Positions 1-8,348 of a stretch of 64,000 nucleotides of DNA are shown here, piece by piece; within the stretch, counting starts at the first letter, position 1, and every line of letters starts with the position of its first letter. The notes below the pieces were generated by a model. That model saw only the letters and a list, made by a program, of their open reading frames with translations. It was not told the origin of the DNA and did no database searches. The stretch covers positions 744,001-808,000 of the forward strand of contig NZ_JACIDK010000002.1 of NCBI RefSeq assembly GCF_014196295.1. Direction: 5' to 3'. A program made the translations under genes and the position numbers. This stretch comes from Phenylobacterium haematophilum (GTDB lineage: Bacteria; Pseudomonadota; Alphaproteobacteria; Caulobacterales; Caulobacteraceae).

Positions 1-1
1 G

Positions 2-1198
2 CGTCTGGTAATGGCTCCGGGCAATCCGGGCATGGCCTCGCTGGGTGAACTGCGGCCGCTCAAGGTCACTGACGTTCCCGCCCTGGTCGCGCTGGCCAAG
101 GAGATCGCCGCCGACCTGGTAGTCATCGGCCCGGAGACCGCGGTCGAGGCCGGGCTGGCCGATGCGTTGAATGCGGCCCAAATCCCGTGCTTCGGGCCCG
201 TGGCCGCGGCCGGCCAGCTGGAATCGTCCAAGGCCTTCGCCAAGGCCTTCACCGACCGTCACGGCCTCCCGACCTCCGGCTACAAGGTCTGCGAAACCGC
301 AGAGGCCGGTAAGGCCGCGCTCGACGCCTTCAGCCCACCCTACGTAATCAAGGCGGACGGTCTGGCCGCCGGTAAGGGCGTCGTGATCGCCCAGGACCGC
401 GCCGAAGCTGAAGCCGCCATCGACGACGCCTTGGGCGGTCGTTTCGGCGCCGCCGGGGCCCGCGTGGTGATCGAAGAATTCCTCGAAGGCGAAATCGGCT
501 CGCTGTTCGCGCTCTGCGACGGCAAGGACTCCATCGTCTTTGGCGGCGTCCAGGACCACAAGCGCGCCTATGACGGCGAGCTTGGTCCCAACACCGGCGG
601 CATGGGCACCTACTCGCCCGCCCCGGTCTTCACGCCGGAACTGATCGAGCAGGTCCGTACGCGGCTGGCCGCGCCCGCCTTCGCCGGCATCGCCGCGGAA
701 GGCGCCCCGTACAAGGGGGTGCTGTTCGTCGAGCTGATGGCCACCAAGGACGGTCCCAAGCTCGTCGAGTTCAACGTTCGCTTCGGCGACCCGGAATGCC
801 AGGTGCTGATGCTGCGCCTGGAAAGCGATCTGGTTCCCTATCTCGTCGCCTGCGCCAACGGCACGCTGGGCCAGATGCCGCCACCGGTCTGGCGCGCTGA
901 GTCTGCGATCTGCGTCGTGCTGGCCGCCGACGGCTATCCGGAAAGCCCGGTCACCGGCTCGATCATCCGCGGCGCCGAACAGGACTTCGGGCCAGAGGTG
1001 GTGGTCTTCCACGCGGGCACCTCGCGCGACGCCGACGGGACCCTGCGCGCTTCGGGCGGGCGGGTGCTGAATGTCTGCGCCCTCGGGGCGACCCTGCAGG
1101 AGGCCCGAGACAGGGCCTATGCGGCGGTGGCGAAGATCGACTGGCCTGGCGGCTTCCACCGCACTGACATCGGCTGGCGGGCGCTCACCGCTCGCTGA
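2..1198 (+). CDS. purD: Phosphoribosylamine-glycine ligase, 5'-truncated by the window
   Basis: GAR synthetase joins glycine to 5-phosphoribosylamine with ATP in cytosolic purine synthesis. The reading frame is already open at base 2 and reads RLVMAPGNPGMA, the usual sequence about 30 residues into PurD, so the true start lies before the window. The ATP-grasp core is complete: KADGLAAGKGV (ATP-binding lysine region), a conserved GELGPNTGGMGTYSPAP stretch, and the family signature RFGDPECQ. About 398 residues are visible against a usual length near 425. The next gene follows after 88 bases on the same strand but is functionally unrelated. Identification is firm; only the N-terminus is missing. 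Confidence 0.97.
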   Translation, partial: RLVMAPGNPGMASLGELRPLKVTDVPALVALAKEIAADLVVIGPETAVEAGLADALNAAQIPCFGPVAAAGQLESSKAFAKAFTDRHGLPTSGYKVCETAEAGKAALDAFSPPYVIKADGLAAGKGVVIAQDRAEAEAAIDDALGGRFGAAGARVVIEEFLEGEIGSLFALCDGKDSIVFGGVQDHKRAYDGELGPNTGGMGTYSPAPVFTPELIEQVRTRLAAPAFAGIAAEGAPYKGVLFVELMATKDGPKLVEFNVRFGDPECQVLMLRLESDLVPYLVACANGTLGQMPPPVWRAESAICVVLAADGYPESPVTGSIIRGAEQDFGPEVVVFHAGTSRDADGTLRASGGRVLNVCALGATLQEARDRAYAAVAKIDWPGGFHRTDIGWRALTAR

Positions 1199-1286
1199 CG
1201 GTTCCCGCGGCGGAACGGCTTGCTCGCCATGCCTTGGCCTCGGTATGGTGGTTCAAACAAGTGTACGAACCGCCGAGGGAACCGCC

Positions 1287-2354
1287 ATGTCCGACACCGC
1301 CGAGCAGCAGCGCGAACAGCTCAACAGCGGGACTAAGGAGGTCGCGGAGTCCCATCGCTTTGACGAGGCCGCCCTGGCCGCCTGGATGCAGGCCAATGTC
1401 GAGGGTTATGCCGGGCCGCTGGAAGTGCGTCAGTTCAAGGGCGGTCAGTCGAACCCGACCTACCAGCTGATCACCCCGACCAAGAAGTACGTCATGCGGC
1501 GCAAGCCGCCGGGCAAGCTGCTGCCGTCGGCTCACGCGGTCGACCGCGAATACAAGGTGATCACGGCGCTCTATCCGACCGGCTTCCCAGTGGCGCGCTC
1601 ATACGGCCTGTGCACCGACGACAGCGTCATCGGCACCATGTTCTACGTGATGGACATGGTCGAAGGCCGCATCCTCTGGGACCAGCAGCTGCCGCAGTAC
1701 GAGCCGGCCGAGCGCCATGCGATCTTCATGGCCAAGATCAACACCCTGGCCGACCTGCACAACACCGACTACCAGGCCATCGGCCTCGGCGACTACGGCA
1801 AACCCGGGAACTATATGGGCCGGCAAGTCGACCGCTGGACCAAGCAGTACAAGGCGTCGGAAACCGTCCATATCGAGGAGATGGAGCGGCTGATCGAGTG
1901 GCTGCCCAAGACCCTGCCCGAGCAGGAGCGCACCTCGATCGTCCACGGCGACTACCGCCTGGACAACATGGTCATCCACCCGACCGAAGCGCGCGTGATC
2001 GCGGTGCTCGACTGGGAACTGGGCACGCTCGGCGAGCCGCTTGCCGACTTCACCTACCTTCTGATGAACTGGGTCAACGGCACGATCTCGCAGCTACCGG
2101 ATCTGAAGGCGCACGGCATCCCGACCATCGAGGAAGCGGTCGAGGCCTACTGCGCCCGCACCGGTCGCTCGGGCCTGCATCACCTCGACTGGTTCCTGTC
2201 CTACAACATGTTCCGCCTGGCAGGGATCTGCCAGGGCATCGTCGGCCGGGTCCGCGACGGCACGGCCAACAGCCCGCAGGCCGCGGCGATGGCCGAACGG
2301 GTGCCGCTGCTGGCCAAGTCGGCCTGGGACTACGCCCAGCGGGCGGGGGCCTAG
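1287..2354 (+). CDS. APH-fold phosphotransferase, ACAD10/11 N-domain-like
   Basis: This 355-residue protein has the aminoglycoside-phosphotransferase/choline-kinase fold. Visible are a nucleotide-loop region (QFKGGQSNPTYQL), the catalytic loop HGDYRLDNMV starting at about residue 220, and the metal-binding aspartate in VLDWELGTLGEPLADF near residue 242. The pattern matches the kinase-like domain found at the N-terminus of eukaryotic ACAD10/11 and in many stand-alone bacterial proteins that sit near acyl-CoA dehydrogenases. The substrate is unknown; a hydroxyacyl-CoA-type role is an inference from that family. A longer frame opens upstream, but ATG 1287 is preceded by a GAGGGA ribosome-binding site and begins where the family homology begins. 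Antibiotic resistance is not implied. Confidence 0.85.
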   Translation: MSDTAEQQREQLNSGTKEVAESHRFDEAALAAWMQANVEGYAGPLEVRQFKGGQSNPTYQLITPTKKYVMRRKPPGKLLPSAHAVDREYKVITALYPTGFPVARSYGLCTDDSVIGTMFYVMDMVEGRILWDQQLPQYEPAERHAIFMAKINTLADLHNTDYQAIGLGDYGKPGNYMGRQVDRWTKQYKASETVHIEEMERLIEWLPKTLPEQERTSIVHGDYRLDNMVIHPTEARVIAVLDWELGTLGEPLADFTYLLMNWVNGTISQLPDLKAHGIPTIEEAVEAYCARTGRSGLHHLDWFLSYNMFRLAGICQGIVGRVRDGTANSPQAAAMAERVPLLAKSAWDYAQRAGA

Positions 2355-2420
2355 CAACCGTCTCCGCGGCGTGCGAAGAGGGCGATCGGCCGATCGCCCA
2401 ACGTCCGAGTACGGAGCCCC

Positions 2421-4367
2421 ATGACCGAGCTTACCGGCGCACCAGAAGTCGTGCGCGAACGGCCTCCGATCTGGCGTCGTCGCCCTTGGCAGTTTGCTGC
2501 CGGCGCGCTGCTCGCGATGGCCGCCGTGATCGTCTTCATGGTCTGGTCGCTACCGCTCGGGCGGGCGTTGGAGCCCTTGCCTGACCCGACGCTGGTGCTG
2601 GTCACCGCCGACGGCAAACCGTTCGCCCGGCGCGGCTCGTACAAGGAGCAGCCGGTCGATGCGACCAAGCTGCCCAAGTATGTCCCCGGCGCGTTCATCG
2701 CCATCGAGGATCGGCGCTTTTACAGCCATTTCGGCATTGATTTGAAGGCCTTGACCCGCGCTCTCCAGCGCAACGTCTCGGCTGGCGAGGTCCAGCAGGG
2801 CGGCTCGACCATCACCCAGCAGCTAGCGAAGAACGCCTTTCTCAGCAACAAGCGCAGCCTGCGCCGCAAGGCTCAGGAAGCGATGATCGCGCTCTATCTT
2901 GAGGCGCGGCTGTCGAAGGACGAGATCCTCTCGCGCTACCTCTCGACCGTGTACTTCGGTGACGGGGTGTTTGGCCTGCGGGCCGCCGCGCGCCACTACT
3001 TCGACAAGACGCCCGAAACGCTCTCGATCGGCGAGGCCGCGATGCTGGCCGGCATGGTCAAGGCGCCCTCGCGCCTGGCGCCGACCGAGGACCTTGAGGC
3101 GGCCCGCGCCAGGGCCAGGATCGTCGTCGCGGCGATGGCTGAGCAGGGCGTCATAACGCCGCAGCAGGCCCGCGGCGTGCGCCCGGCCAGCGTCCGCTCG
3201 GGCCGCGAGAAGCTGCCCGTCGGCTCCTATTTCGCCGACTGGGTTTCGTCCCAGGCCCGCGAGGCGTTCGAGGCCGCCTATGGCGAAGTGATGGTCCCGA
3301 CGACACTGGATTCGGTCCTGCAGGACCGCGCCGAAGAGATCGTCAGCACCGCTCTGAAGCGCCACGGCGGCTATCTGCACGCCACTCAGGCGGCGCTCGT
3401 CGCCATGCGCCCGGACGGCCGGGTGATCGTGATGGTCGGCGGCGACGACTACAAGACCAGCCAGTTCAATCGCGCCGCCGACGCTCAGCGCCAGCCGGGC
3501 TCGGCCTTCAAGCTCTTCGTCTACCAGGCGGCCCTGCGCCAGGGCATGACGCCGGACAGCCTTATCCTCGACGCGCCGGTCACCATCGCCGACTGGTCGC
3601 CGAAGAACCACGAAGGCCACTACGCCAACCGAGAGATCCGCCTGCGTAATGCTTTCGCCGGCTCGTCCAACGTGGCGGCCGCGCGTCTGGCCCAGCAGGT
3701 CGGCCGCGGGGCGATCATCAAGGCCGCCGAGGATATGGGCCTGCACTCGCAGTTCCCGCCCGACCTGACGCTGGCGCTCGGCACCGCGCCGACGACGCTG
3801 CTCGACCTGACGGCGGCCTATGCCGGCGTCGCGGGCGGCCGCTATCCGGTGACGCCCTACGGCGTGATCCAGGCCCGCAAGCCCGCGGCGCACGAACTGC
3901 CGGCCAAGGAGCGCGACGGCCTGCGCGACATGCTGCGTGCGGCGGTCACCTTCGGCACCGCCAACGGCGGCAACGTCTCGCCGTACGCCTACGGCAAGAC
4001 CGGCACGACCCAGGACTACCGGGACGCGCTCTATCTCGGCTACGTCGGGGATCTCGTGATCGGCGTCTGGGTCGGCAACGACGACAACAGCCCGATGAAC
4101 GGCGTGGCCGGCGCCGGCCTGCCGGCCGAGATCTGGCGCGACTTTGCGCGGTTCGCGATGAGCAAGGGCGTGGTGCGGGCCAACGGCCGCCAGATCGGTC
4201 TGGCCCCGGTCGCGCCGCCCGCGGTCGAGGCGCCGGAACTGACGATCGACGATCTGATGCCGGTGGAGCCGACCGACCCGGTCGCGACGCCGGCCGAGCC
4301 CGCGCCGGCGCCCGCGCCGACTCCGCCGCAGCAGCCGGCCCAGCAGCCCGTTCAGCCGATCTTCTAG
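2421..4367 (+). CDS. Class A penicillin-binding protein (PBP1A/1C-like)
   Basis: A bifunctional peptidoglycan glycosyltransferase/transpeptidase of 648 residues, anchored by one N-terminal membrane helix (about residues 24-45). The GT51 domain carries the catalytic glutamate in IAIEDRRFYSHFGID (Glu96) and the GGSTITQQLAKN motif. The transpeptidase domain carries SAFK (Ser361), SSN in GSSNVAAAR, and KTGT near Lys526. A proline/alanine/glutamine-rich tail of about 50 residues ends the protein. It acts in the periplasm on lipid II and nascent glycan. Its stop overlaps the stop of convergent lpxK by 4 bases. At about 650 residues it is on the short side for PBP1A and lacks an obvious OB insert, so the exact subclass is open. 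Confidence 0.93.
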   Translation: MTELTGAPEVVRERPPIWRRRPWQFAAGALLAMAAVIVFMVWSLPLGRALEPLPDPTLVLVTADGKPFARRGSYKEQPVDATKLPKYVPGAFIAIEDRRFYSHFGIDLKALTRALQRNVSAGEVQQGGSTITQQLAKNAFLSNKRSLRRKAQEAMIALYLEARLSKDEILSRYLSTVYFGDGVFGLRAAARHYFDKTPETLSIGEAAMLAGMVKAPSRLAPTEDLEAARARARIVVAAMAEQGVITPQQARGVRPASVRSGREKLPVGSYFADWVSSQAREAFEAAYGEVMVPTTLDSVLQDRAEEIVSTALKRHGGYLHATQAALVAMRPDGRVIVMVGGDDYKTSQFNRAADAQRQPGSAFKLFVYQAALRQGMTPDSLILDAPVTIADWSPKNHEGHYANREIRLRNAFAGSSNVAAARLAQQVGRGAIIKAAEDMGLHSQFPPDLTLALGTAPTTLLDLTAAYAGVAGGRYPVTPYGVIQARKPAAHELPAKERDGLRDMLRAAVTFGTANGGNVSPYAYGKTGTTQDYRDALYLGYVGDLVIGVWVGNDDNSPMNGVAGAGLPAEIWRDFARFAMSKGVVRANGRQIGLAPVAPPAVEAPELTIDDLMPVEPTDPVATPAEPAPAPAPTPPQQPAQQPVQPIF

Positions 4368-5356
4368 CGGTACGGCGCGATCAGGCGTTCGAGCGCGGCT
4401 TCGTCCTCGAACACCGCCCGCACGGGCCAGGCCTTGGCGCGCTCGCGCCAGGCCGGCGGCAGGCGCACCCAGTCCTTCTCGGTGGTGACGAGGCCGGCGT
4501 CGAAGATCTCGGCGCGGCCCTCGATGAGCTTCAGAGCGGCGGCGTCATAGGCGAAGTGGTCGGGGAACGGCACGAAGTCGACCAGTTCGCAGCCGGCCGC
4601 CTTCAGCGCCCGCTCGACCTTCCAGGGCATGCCGATGCCGGCGAAGCCCACCTGCGGCCCCGGCGGAGGCGGCTCCGCCGGTTCCAGGCGCGCGATCAGC
4701 ACCGGCTTGGCGACGAGCGCGGCCAGCAGTTCCGGGTCTGGCTGCGCCAGGTCGGCCGGCAGCATGACGATCACCGCGTCGGCTCGCGCCAGCCCGACCG
4801 CCAGCGGCTCGCGCAACGGTCCGGCCGGGAACACCGACCCGTCGCCCAGCGGCCAGACGTTGTTGCGGGTCTCGCCGTCGACGACGACCAGCGACAGGGT
4901 CTTCTTTAAGCGTGGGTTCTGATGGCCGTCGTCCATGACGATCGCGCTCGCTCCAGCCGCGACGGCGGCCAGCGCGCCGGCGGCCCGGTCGCGGGCCACC
5001 CAGATCGGCGCATCCGCAGACAGCATCAGCGGTTCGTCGCCGACCTGTGCAGCGGTGTGGCGGATGGGATCGACCCGCAGCGGGCCGCGCTCGGACCCGC
5101 CATAGCCGCGCGACAGGCCGTGCGCGTCGGGCAGGCGGCGCAGCAGCTCGCGAACGACCGGCGTCTTGCCCGAACCGCCGACGGTCAGGTTGCCGACGCA
5201 GATCACCGGCGCGCCGGGATCGACGGGTTCGGCCTCGGCGATACGCCGTGCCGTGACCGCCGCCCAAGCCCAGGAGACAGGCTTCAGCAGGGCGCGGGTG
5301 ATCGGGGCCGGCGCGCCCTCGCGGGCGTACCACCAGCGCGGCGTGGAGAGCTTCAT
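4364..5356 (-). CDS. lpxK: Tetraacyldisaccharide 4'-kinase
   Basis: LpxK phosphorylates the 4' position of the lipid A disaccharide at the inner face of the cytoplasmic membrane. The 330-residue protein shows the Walker A loop GNLTVGGSGKTP at residues 55-66, VMDDGHQNPRLKK after the Walker B region, and the conserved VFPAGPLREP. It is last in the minus-strand msbA > DUF374 > CDF > waaA > lpxK series; its ATG overlaps the waaA stop in an ATGA, which implies translational coupling. Length is normal. Context with waaA and msbA supports a complete lipid A/Kdo pathway in this organism. Confidence 0.96.
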   Translation of the reverse strand: MKLSTPRWWYAREGAPAPITRALLKPVSWAWAAVTARRIAEAEPVDPGAPVICVGNLTVGGSGKTPVVRELLRRLPDAHGLSRGYGGSERGPLRVDPIRHTAAQVGDEPLMLSADAPIWVARDRAAGALAAVAAGASAIVMDDGHQNPRLKKTLSLVVVDGETRNNVWPLGDGSVFPAGPLREPLAVGLARADAVIVMLPADLAQPDPELLAALVAKPVLIARLEPAEPPPPGPQVGFAGIGMPWKVERALKAAGCELVDFVPFPDHFAYDAAALKLIEGRAEIFDAGLVTTEKDWVRLPPAWRERAKAWPVRAVFEDEAALERLIAPYR

Positions 5357-6603
5357 GCGGGCAGCAGGGGCTTGAGCAGGGCCAGCGCCTCGTCCAGGGC
5401 CGCGCCCTGGCGTTCGGCGTAGGCGAGGGCGGCGCGGCCGATCCGCGGCGCGATCAGCGGCTCGTTCAGCAGACCTCGCAGGTCGCGCGCCAAGGCGGCC
5501 TGATCAGCGCAGCTGATCGCCGCGACGCGCTCGAACATCTCCTCATAGGTCGAGGCGGCGTTGAAAACATCGGGGCCAGTGAGGATCGGAACGCCGAGCC
5601 GGGCCGGCTCCAGCGGATTGTGGCCGCCAATCCCGGGCACGAAGCTGCCGCCCATCACCGCGACGTCGCAGGCGCGGAAGAACACGCCCATCTCGCCCAG
5701 GGTGTCGGCGACATATGCCGTGGTCGCCTCGGTCAGCGGCTCTCCCGCAGCACGTCGGGCCGTCCGGTAGCCCGCTCGCGTTAGCAGGGCGGCCACCGCC
5801 TCGCCACGGTCGGGGTGGCGGGGCGCGACGATCAGCAGCGCGCCGGTCCCGGCGGCCGCGCGGGCGACGATCTCGTCCTCGCCCGGATGGGTGCTGGCGG
5901 CCAGCACGACGCGGCGCCCGCCGATCGCGGTCTTCAGACGCTCGAGCTCGGCCGGATCGGCGGGCAGCGCCTCGCCGATATTCTTGAGATTGAGGTGCGG
6001 GCCGGTGGCCGCGCCAAGGGTCCGCAGTCGCGCTTCGGTGTCGTCATCCTGCGGCAGGACGAGGTCGAAGGCGCTTAGCAGCGCCCGGGCGGCGCCCGGC
6101 GCGCGGCCCCAGCCGTCGGCGCTGGCCTGGGTCATGCGGGCCGAGATCAGCGCCTGCTTTGCGCCGCGGGCCTTCGCGCCGAGGATCAGGTTCGGCCAGA
6201 GCTCGCTCTCGACCTGGATGGCGGCGTCGGGGCGCCAGTGATCGAGAAAGCGTCGCACGGCTCCCGGCGCATCGACCGGCGCGTACTGGTGAATGGCGCC
6301 TGGCGGCAGGCGCTTACCGAGCAACTCGGCTGAGGTGCGGGTGCCCGAGGTGACCAGCAAAGTCAGGCCAGGCCGGGCCAAGGCCTGGGCCAGCGGCAGC
6401 AATGACAGGCTCTCGCCGACGCTGACGCCGTGCAGCCAGACCAGCGGTCCGGGCGGGCGGGGGACGCCGGCGCGCCCGAGACGCTCGCCGATGCGGGCCG
6501 GGTCTTCCTTGCCGCGAGCGGCGCGCCGGCGCAGCAGGCTGGGCGCCAGCGGTTCGGCCAGCCCGGTGGCGGCGGCGTAGAGCGCGAGGGAGAGCGGACG
6601 CAA
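5353..6603 (-). CDS. waaA: 3-deoxy-D-manno-octulosonic acid (Kdo) transferase
   Basis: WaaA/KdtA adds Kdo from CMP-Kdo to the lipid A precursor at the cytoplasmic membrane. The 416-residue product has an N-terminal hydrophobic segment, the family motif WLHGVSVGESLSLLPL with the catalytic glutamate, VTSGTRTSAELL, and the C-terminal GT-B donor site GGSFVPGIGGHNPLEPA. The frame starts with TTG at 6603; no ATG or GTG lies between the preceding stop and the conserved N-terminus, so a TTG start is likely. It begins 8 bases after the CDF gene stop and overlaps lpxK by 4 bases. How many Kdo units it adds cannot be read from sequence. Confidence 0.95.
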   Translation of the reverse strand: MRPLSLALYAAATGLAEPLAPSLLRRRAARGKEDPARIGERLGRAGVPRPPGPLVWLHGVSVGESLSLLPLAQALARPGLTLLVTSGTRTSAELLGKRLPPGAIHQYAPVDAPGAVRRFLDHWRPDAAIQVESELWPNLILGAKARGAKQALISARMTQASADGWGRAPGAARALLSAFDLVLPQDDDTEARLRTLGAATGPHLNLKNIGEALPADPAELERLKTAIGGRRVVLAASTHPGEDEIVARAAAGTGALLIVAPRHPDRGEAVAALLTRAGYRTARRAAGEPLTEATTAYVADTLGEMGVFFRACDVAVMGGSFVPGIGGHNPLEPARLGVPILTGPDVFNAASTYEEMFERVAAISCADQAALARDLRGLLNEPLIAPRIGRAALAYAERQGAALDEALALLKPLLPA

Positions 6604-6611
6604 GGGCCGGC

Positions 6612-7616
6612 TCAGATCGCGTGGGCGCTGGCGAGCCGGCAGGCCGCCGAGTGGCCCGTCTCGACCTGCAGGGTCGCATGGCCGATGCCGAACTTGTGGG
6701 CCAGACCCTCGCAGGCGGCGTGCAGGAAGTCGTCGCCGTCGATGTTATCCGGACGGGTGACATGGGCGGTCATCGCCGTCTCGGTGGTGCTCATCGCCCA
6801 GACGTGCAGGTCGTGCACCTCAGTCACGCCGGGCCGGGCCAGCAGCCAGGTGCGCACCGCCTCGACGTCCAGCCCGCGCGGAGCCGCGTCTAGGGCGAGG
6901 TCGACGGAGTCGCGCAACAGCGCCCAGGTGCCGATGACGATGACGGCGGCGATCAATAGGCTCAGCGCCGGGTCGATCCACAGCAGGCCGGTCAGCGCGA
7001 TCGCGCCGGCCCCGATCACCACGGCCAGCGAGACAGCCGCGTCGGCGGCCATGTGCAGGAAGGCGCCGCGGATGTTGAGGTCCTCGTGCCCTTTCATGAA
7101 CATCAGCGCCGTGGCGGTGTTGATCACGACCCCGATCGCGGCGACGGCCATGACCGGCCAGGTGGCGATGGGGGCGGGCTCGGTGAACCGGTGAACGGCT
7201 TCGGACACGATCACCCCGACGGCGACCAGCAGCAGCACGGCGTTGGCCAGCGAGGCGAGGATCGTCGCCTTGCGCAGGCCGTAGGTGCGGCGCGAGGTCG
7301 GCGCCGATTTGGCGAGGATGGTCGCGCCCCAGGCCAGCAGCAGGCTCAGCACGTCCGATAGATTGTGGCCGGCGTCGGCCAGCAGCGCCAAAGAGCCCGA
7401 CCAGATGCCGACGGCGGCCTCGGCCAGGACGAAGGCGAAATTCAGCCCGACGCCGATCGCAAAGGCGCGTCCGAAGTCCTTGGGCGCGTGACTGTGACCG
7501 CCAGGACCATGGGCGTGGCCGTGCGCATGACCATGGCTGTGCGCGTGGTCGTGCGCGCCATGATCGTGGTCGTGATCATGGTCGTCGTGCCGATGGTTGT
7601 GACGGTCGTGCGCCAT
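6612..7616 (-). CDS. Cation diffusion facilitator (CzcD/ZitB-type metal exporter)
   Basis: A 334-residue inner-membrane metal/proton antiporter of the CDF family, probably exporting Zn2+. The N-terminus is extremely histidine/aspartate-rich (about 25 His in the first 50 residues), followed by six membrane segments. The family metal site is visible as the HxxxD pairs in LLADAGHNLSDVLSLL (TM2) and HMAADAAVSL (TM5), and a cytoplasmic C-terminal domain contains VHDLHVWAMS. ATG 7616 was preferred over GTG 7631 because an AGGG precedes it more plausibly. It lies inside the Kdo/lipid A gene series, between the DUF374 acyltransferase and waaA, which is an unusual place for a zinc exporter. Confidence 0.9.
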   Translation of the reverse strand: MAHDRHNHRHDDHDHDHDHGAHDHAHSHGHAHGHAHGPGGHSHAPKDFGRAFAIGVGLNFAFVLAEAAVGIWSGSLALLADAGHNLSDVLSLLLAWGATILAKSAPTSRRTYGLRKATILASLANAVLLLVAVGVIVSEAVHRFTEPAPIATWPVMAVAAIGVVINTATALMFMKGHEDLNIRGAFLHMAADAAVSLAVVIGAGAIALTGLLWIDPALSLLIAAVIVIGTWALLRDSVDLALDAAPRGLDVEAVRTWLLARPGVTEVHDLHVWAMSTTETAMTAHVTRPDNIDGDDFLHAACEGLAHKFGIGHATLQVETGHSAACRLASAHAI

Positions 7617-7646
7617 GACCCTATGTGTCACCCTGGCGCGGAAGGA

Positions 7647-8348
7647 TCAACGCCGCCCGACCAGGGCCTCGGCCCGCTGGGTGGTCGCCGTCAGCTTGGC
7701 CGACAGATCCGCGATCAGGGCGGCGATCTCGGCCTCGCCGGCGTCGGCGGGCACATAGAATGGGCCATCCCAGGCGGTCGCGCCGCGGCCGAACGGCCAT
7801 GCGAAGGTGACCTTGTCCCAGGTGTCGAGCAAGATGGCCGGCGAAACCGCCAGGCCCATCAGGTAGATCGGCGCGCCGGTCTTGCGGGCGATCTGCAGGG
7901 AGCCGGGCGCGATCACCTCGGCCGGACCGCGCGGACCATCCGGCGTCACGATCAGGACCCCGCCGTCATTGACCCAGTTCATCGCTTCGCGGATCGCCGC
8001 GACGGCTTGGCGGGCCTTGGTGGTGTCGCCCTTCTTGGCGGAGGAGGTGCGGATGGCCGGAAAGCCGGCCCGCGACAGCGCCTGGGCGATGAACTCGCCG
8101 TCGGCGGACGGGGAGACCATGCAACGCACCTTGTCGCGCCGCCACCAGACGGGCGCCAAGCCCAGGCACAGTGGGATGCTGCCGTGCCAGAAGAGCGCCA
8201 CCGCGGGTTTGCCGTCCTGCAGGATCGGCTCCACGCAGGCTAGGTTGTCGTGCGTCCAACGCCGGCTCTTCAGCGTGACGACCAGGTGCAGCCACAGCAG
8301 CCAGCTCAGGAACGTCTGGACGCCGGGGTTACGCAACAGGTTTTTCAA
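7647..8348 (-). CDS. DUF374 lysophospholipid acyltransferase-like protein
   Basis: A 233-residue protein of the DUF374 family, related to the LpxL/PlsC acyltransferase fold. It has an N-terminal hydrophobic segment, the motif ALFWHGSIPL (family equivalent of HX4D) and TPDGPRGPAEV. The role is presumably late acylation of lipid A or Kdo-lipid A at the inner membrane; that is inference from the fold and from its place between msbA and waaA. The apparent start is TTG 8348, overlapping the msbA stop as TTGA, with GGAAG upstream. Alphaproteobacteria commonly carry this gene next to waaA and msbA. Confidence 0.88.
   Translation of the reverse strand: MKNLLRNPGVQTFLSWLLWLHLVVTLKSRRWTHDNLACVEPILQDGKPAVALFWHGSIPLCLGLAPVWWRRDKVRCMVSPSADGEFIAQALSRAGFPAIRTSSAKKGDTTKARQAVAAIREAMNWVNDGGVLIVTPDGPRGPAEVIAPGSLQIARKTGAPIYLMGLAVSPAILLDTWDKVTFAWPFGRGATAWDGPFYVPADAGEAEIAALIADLSAKLTATTQRAEALVGRR

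Noticed and set aside
1287..2354. Aminoglycoside resistance gene
   Set aside because: The fold is shared, but the motifs match the ACAD10/11-like phosphotransferase branch, and no resistance context is present.
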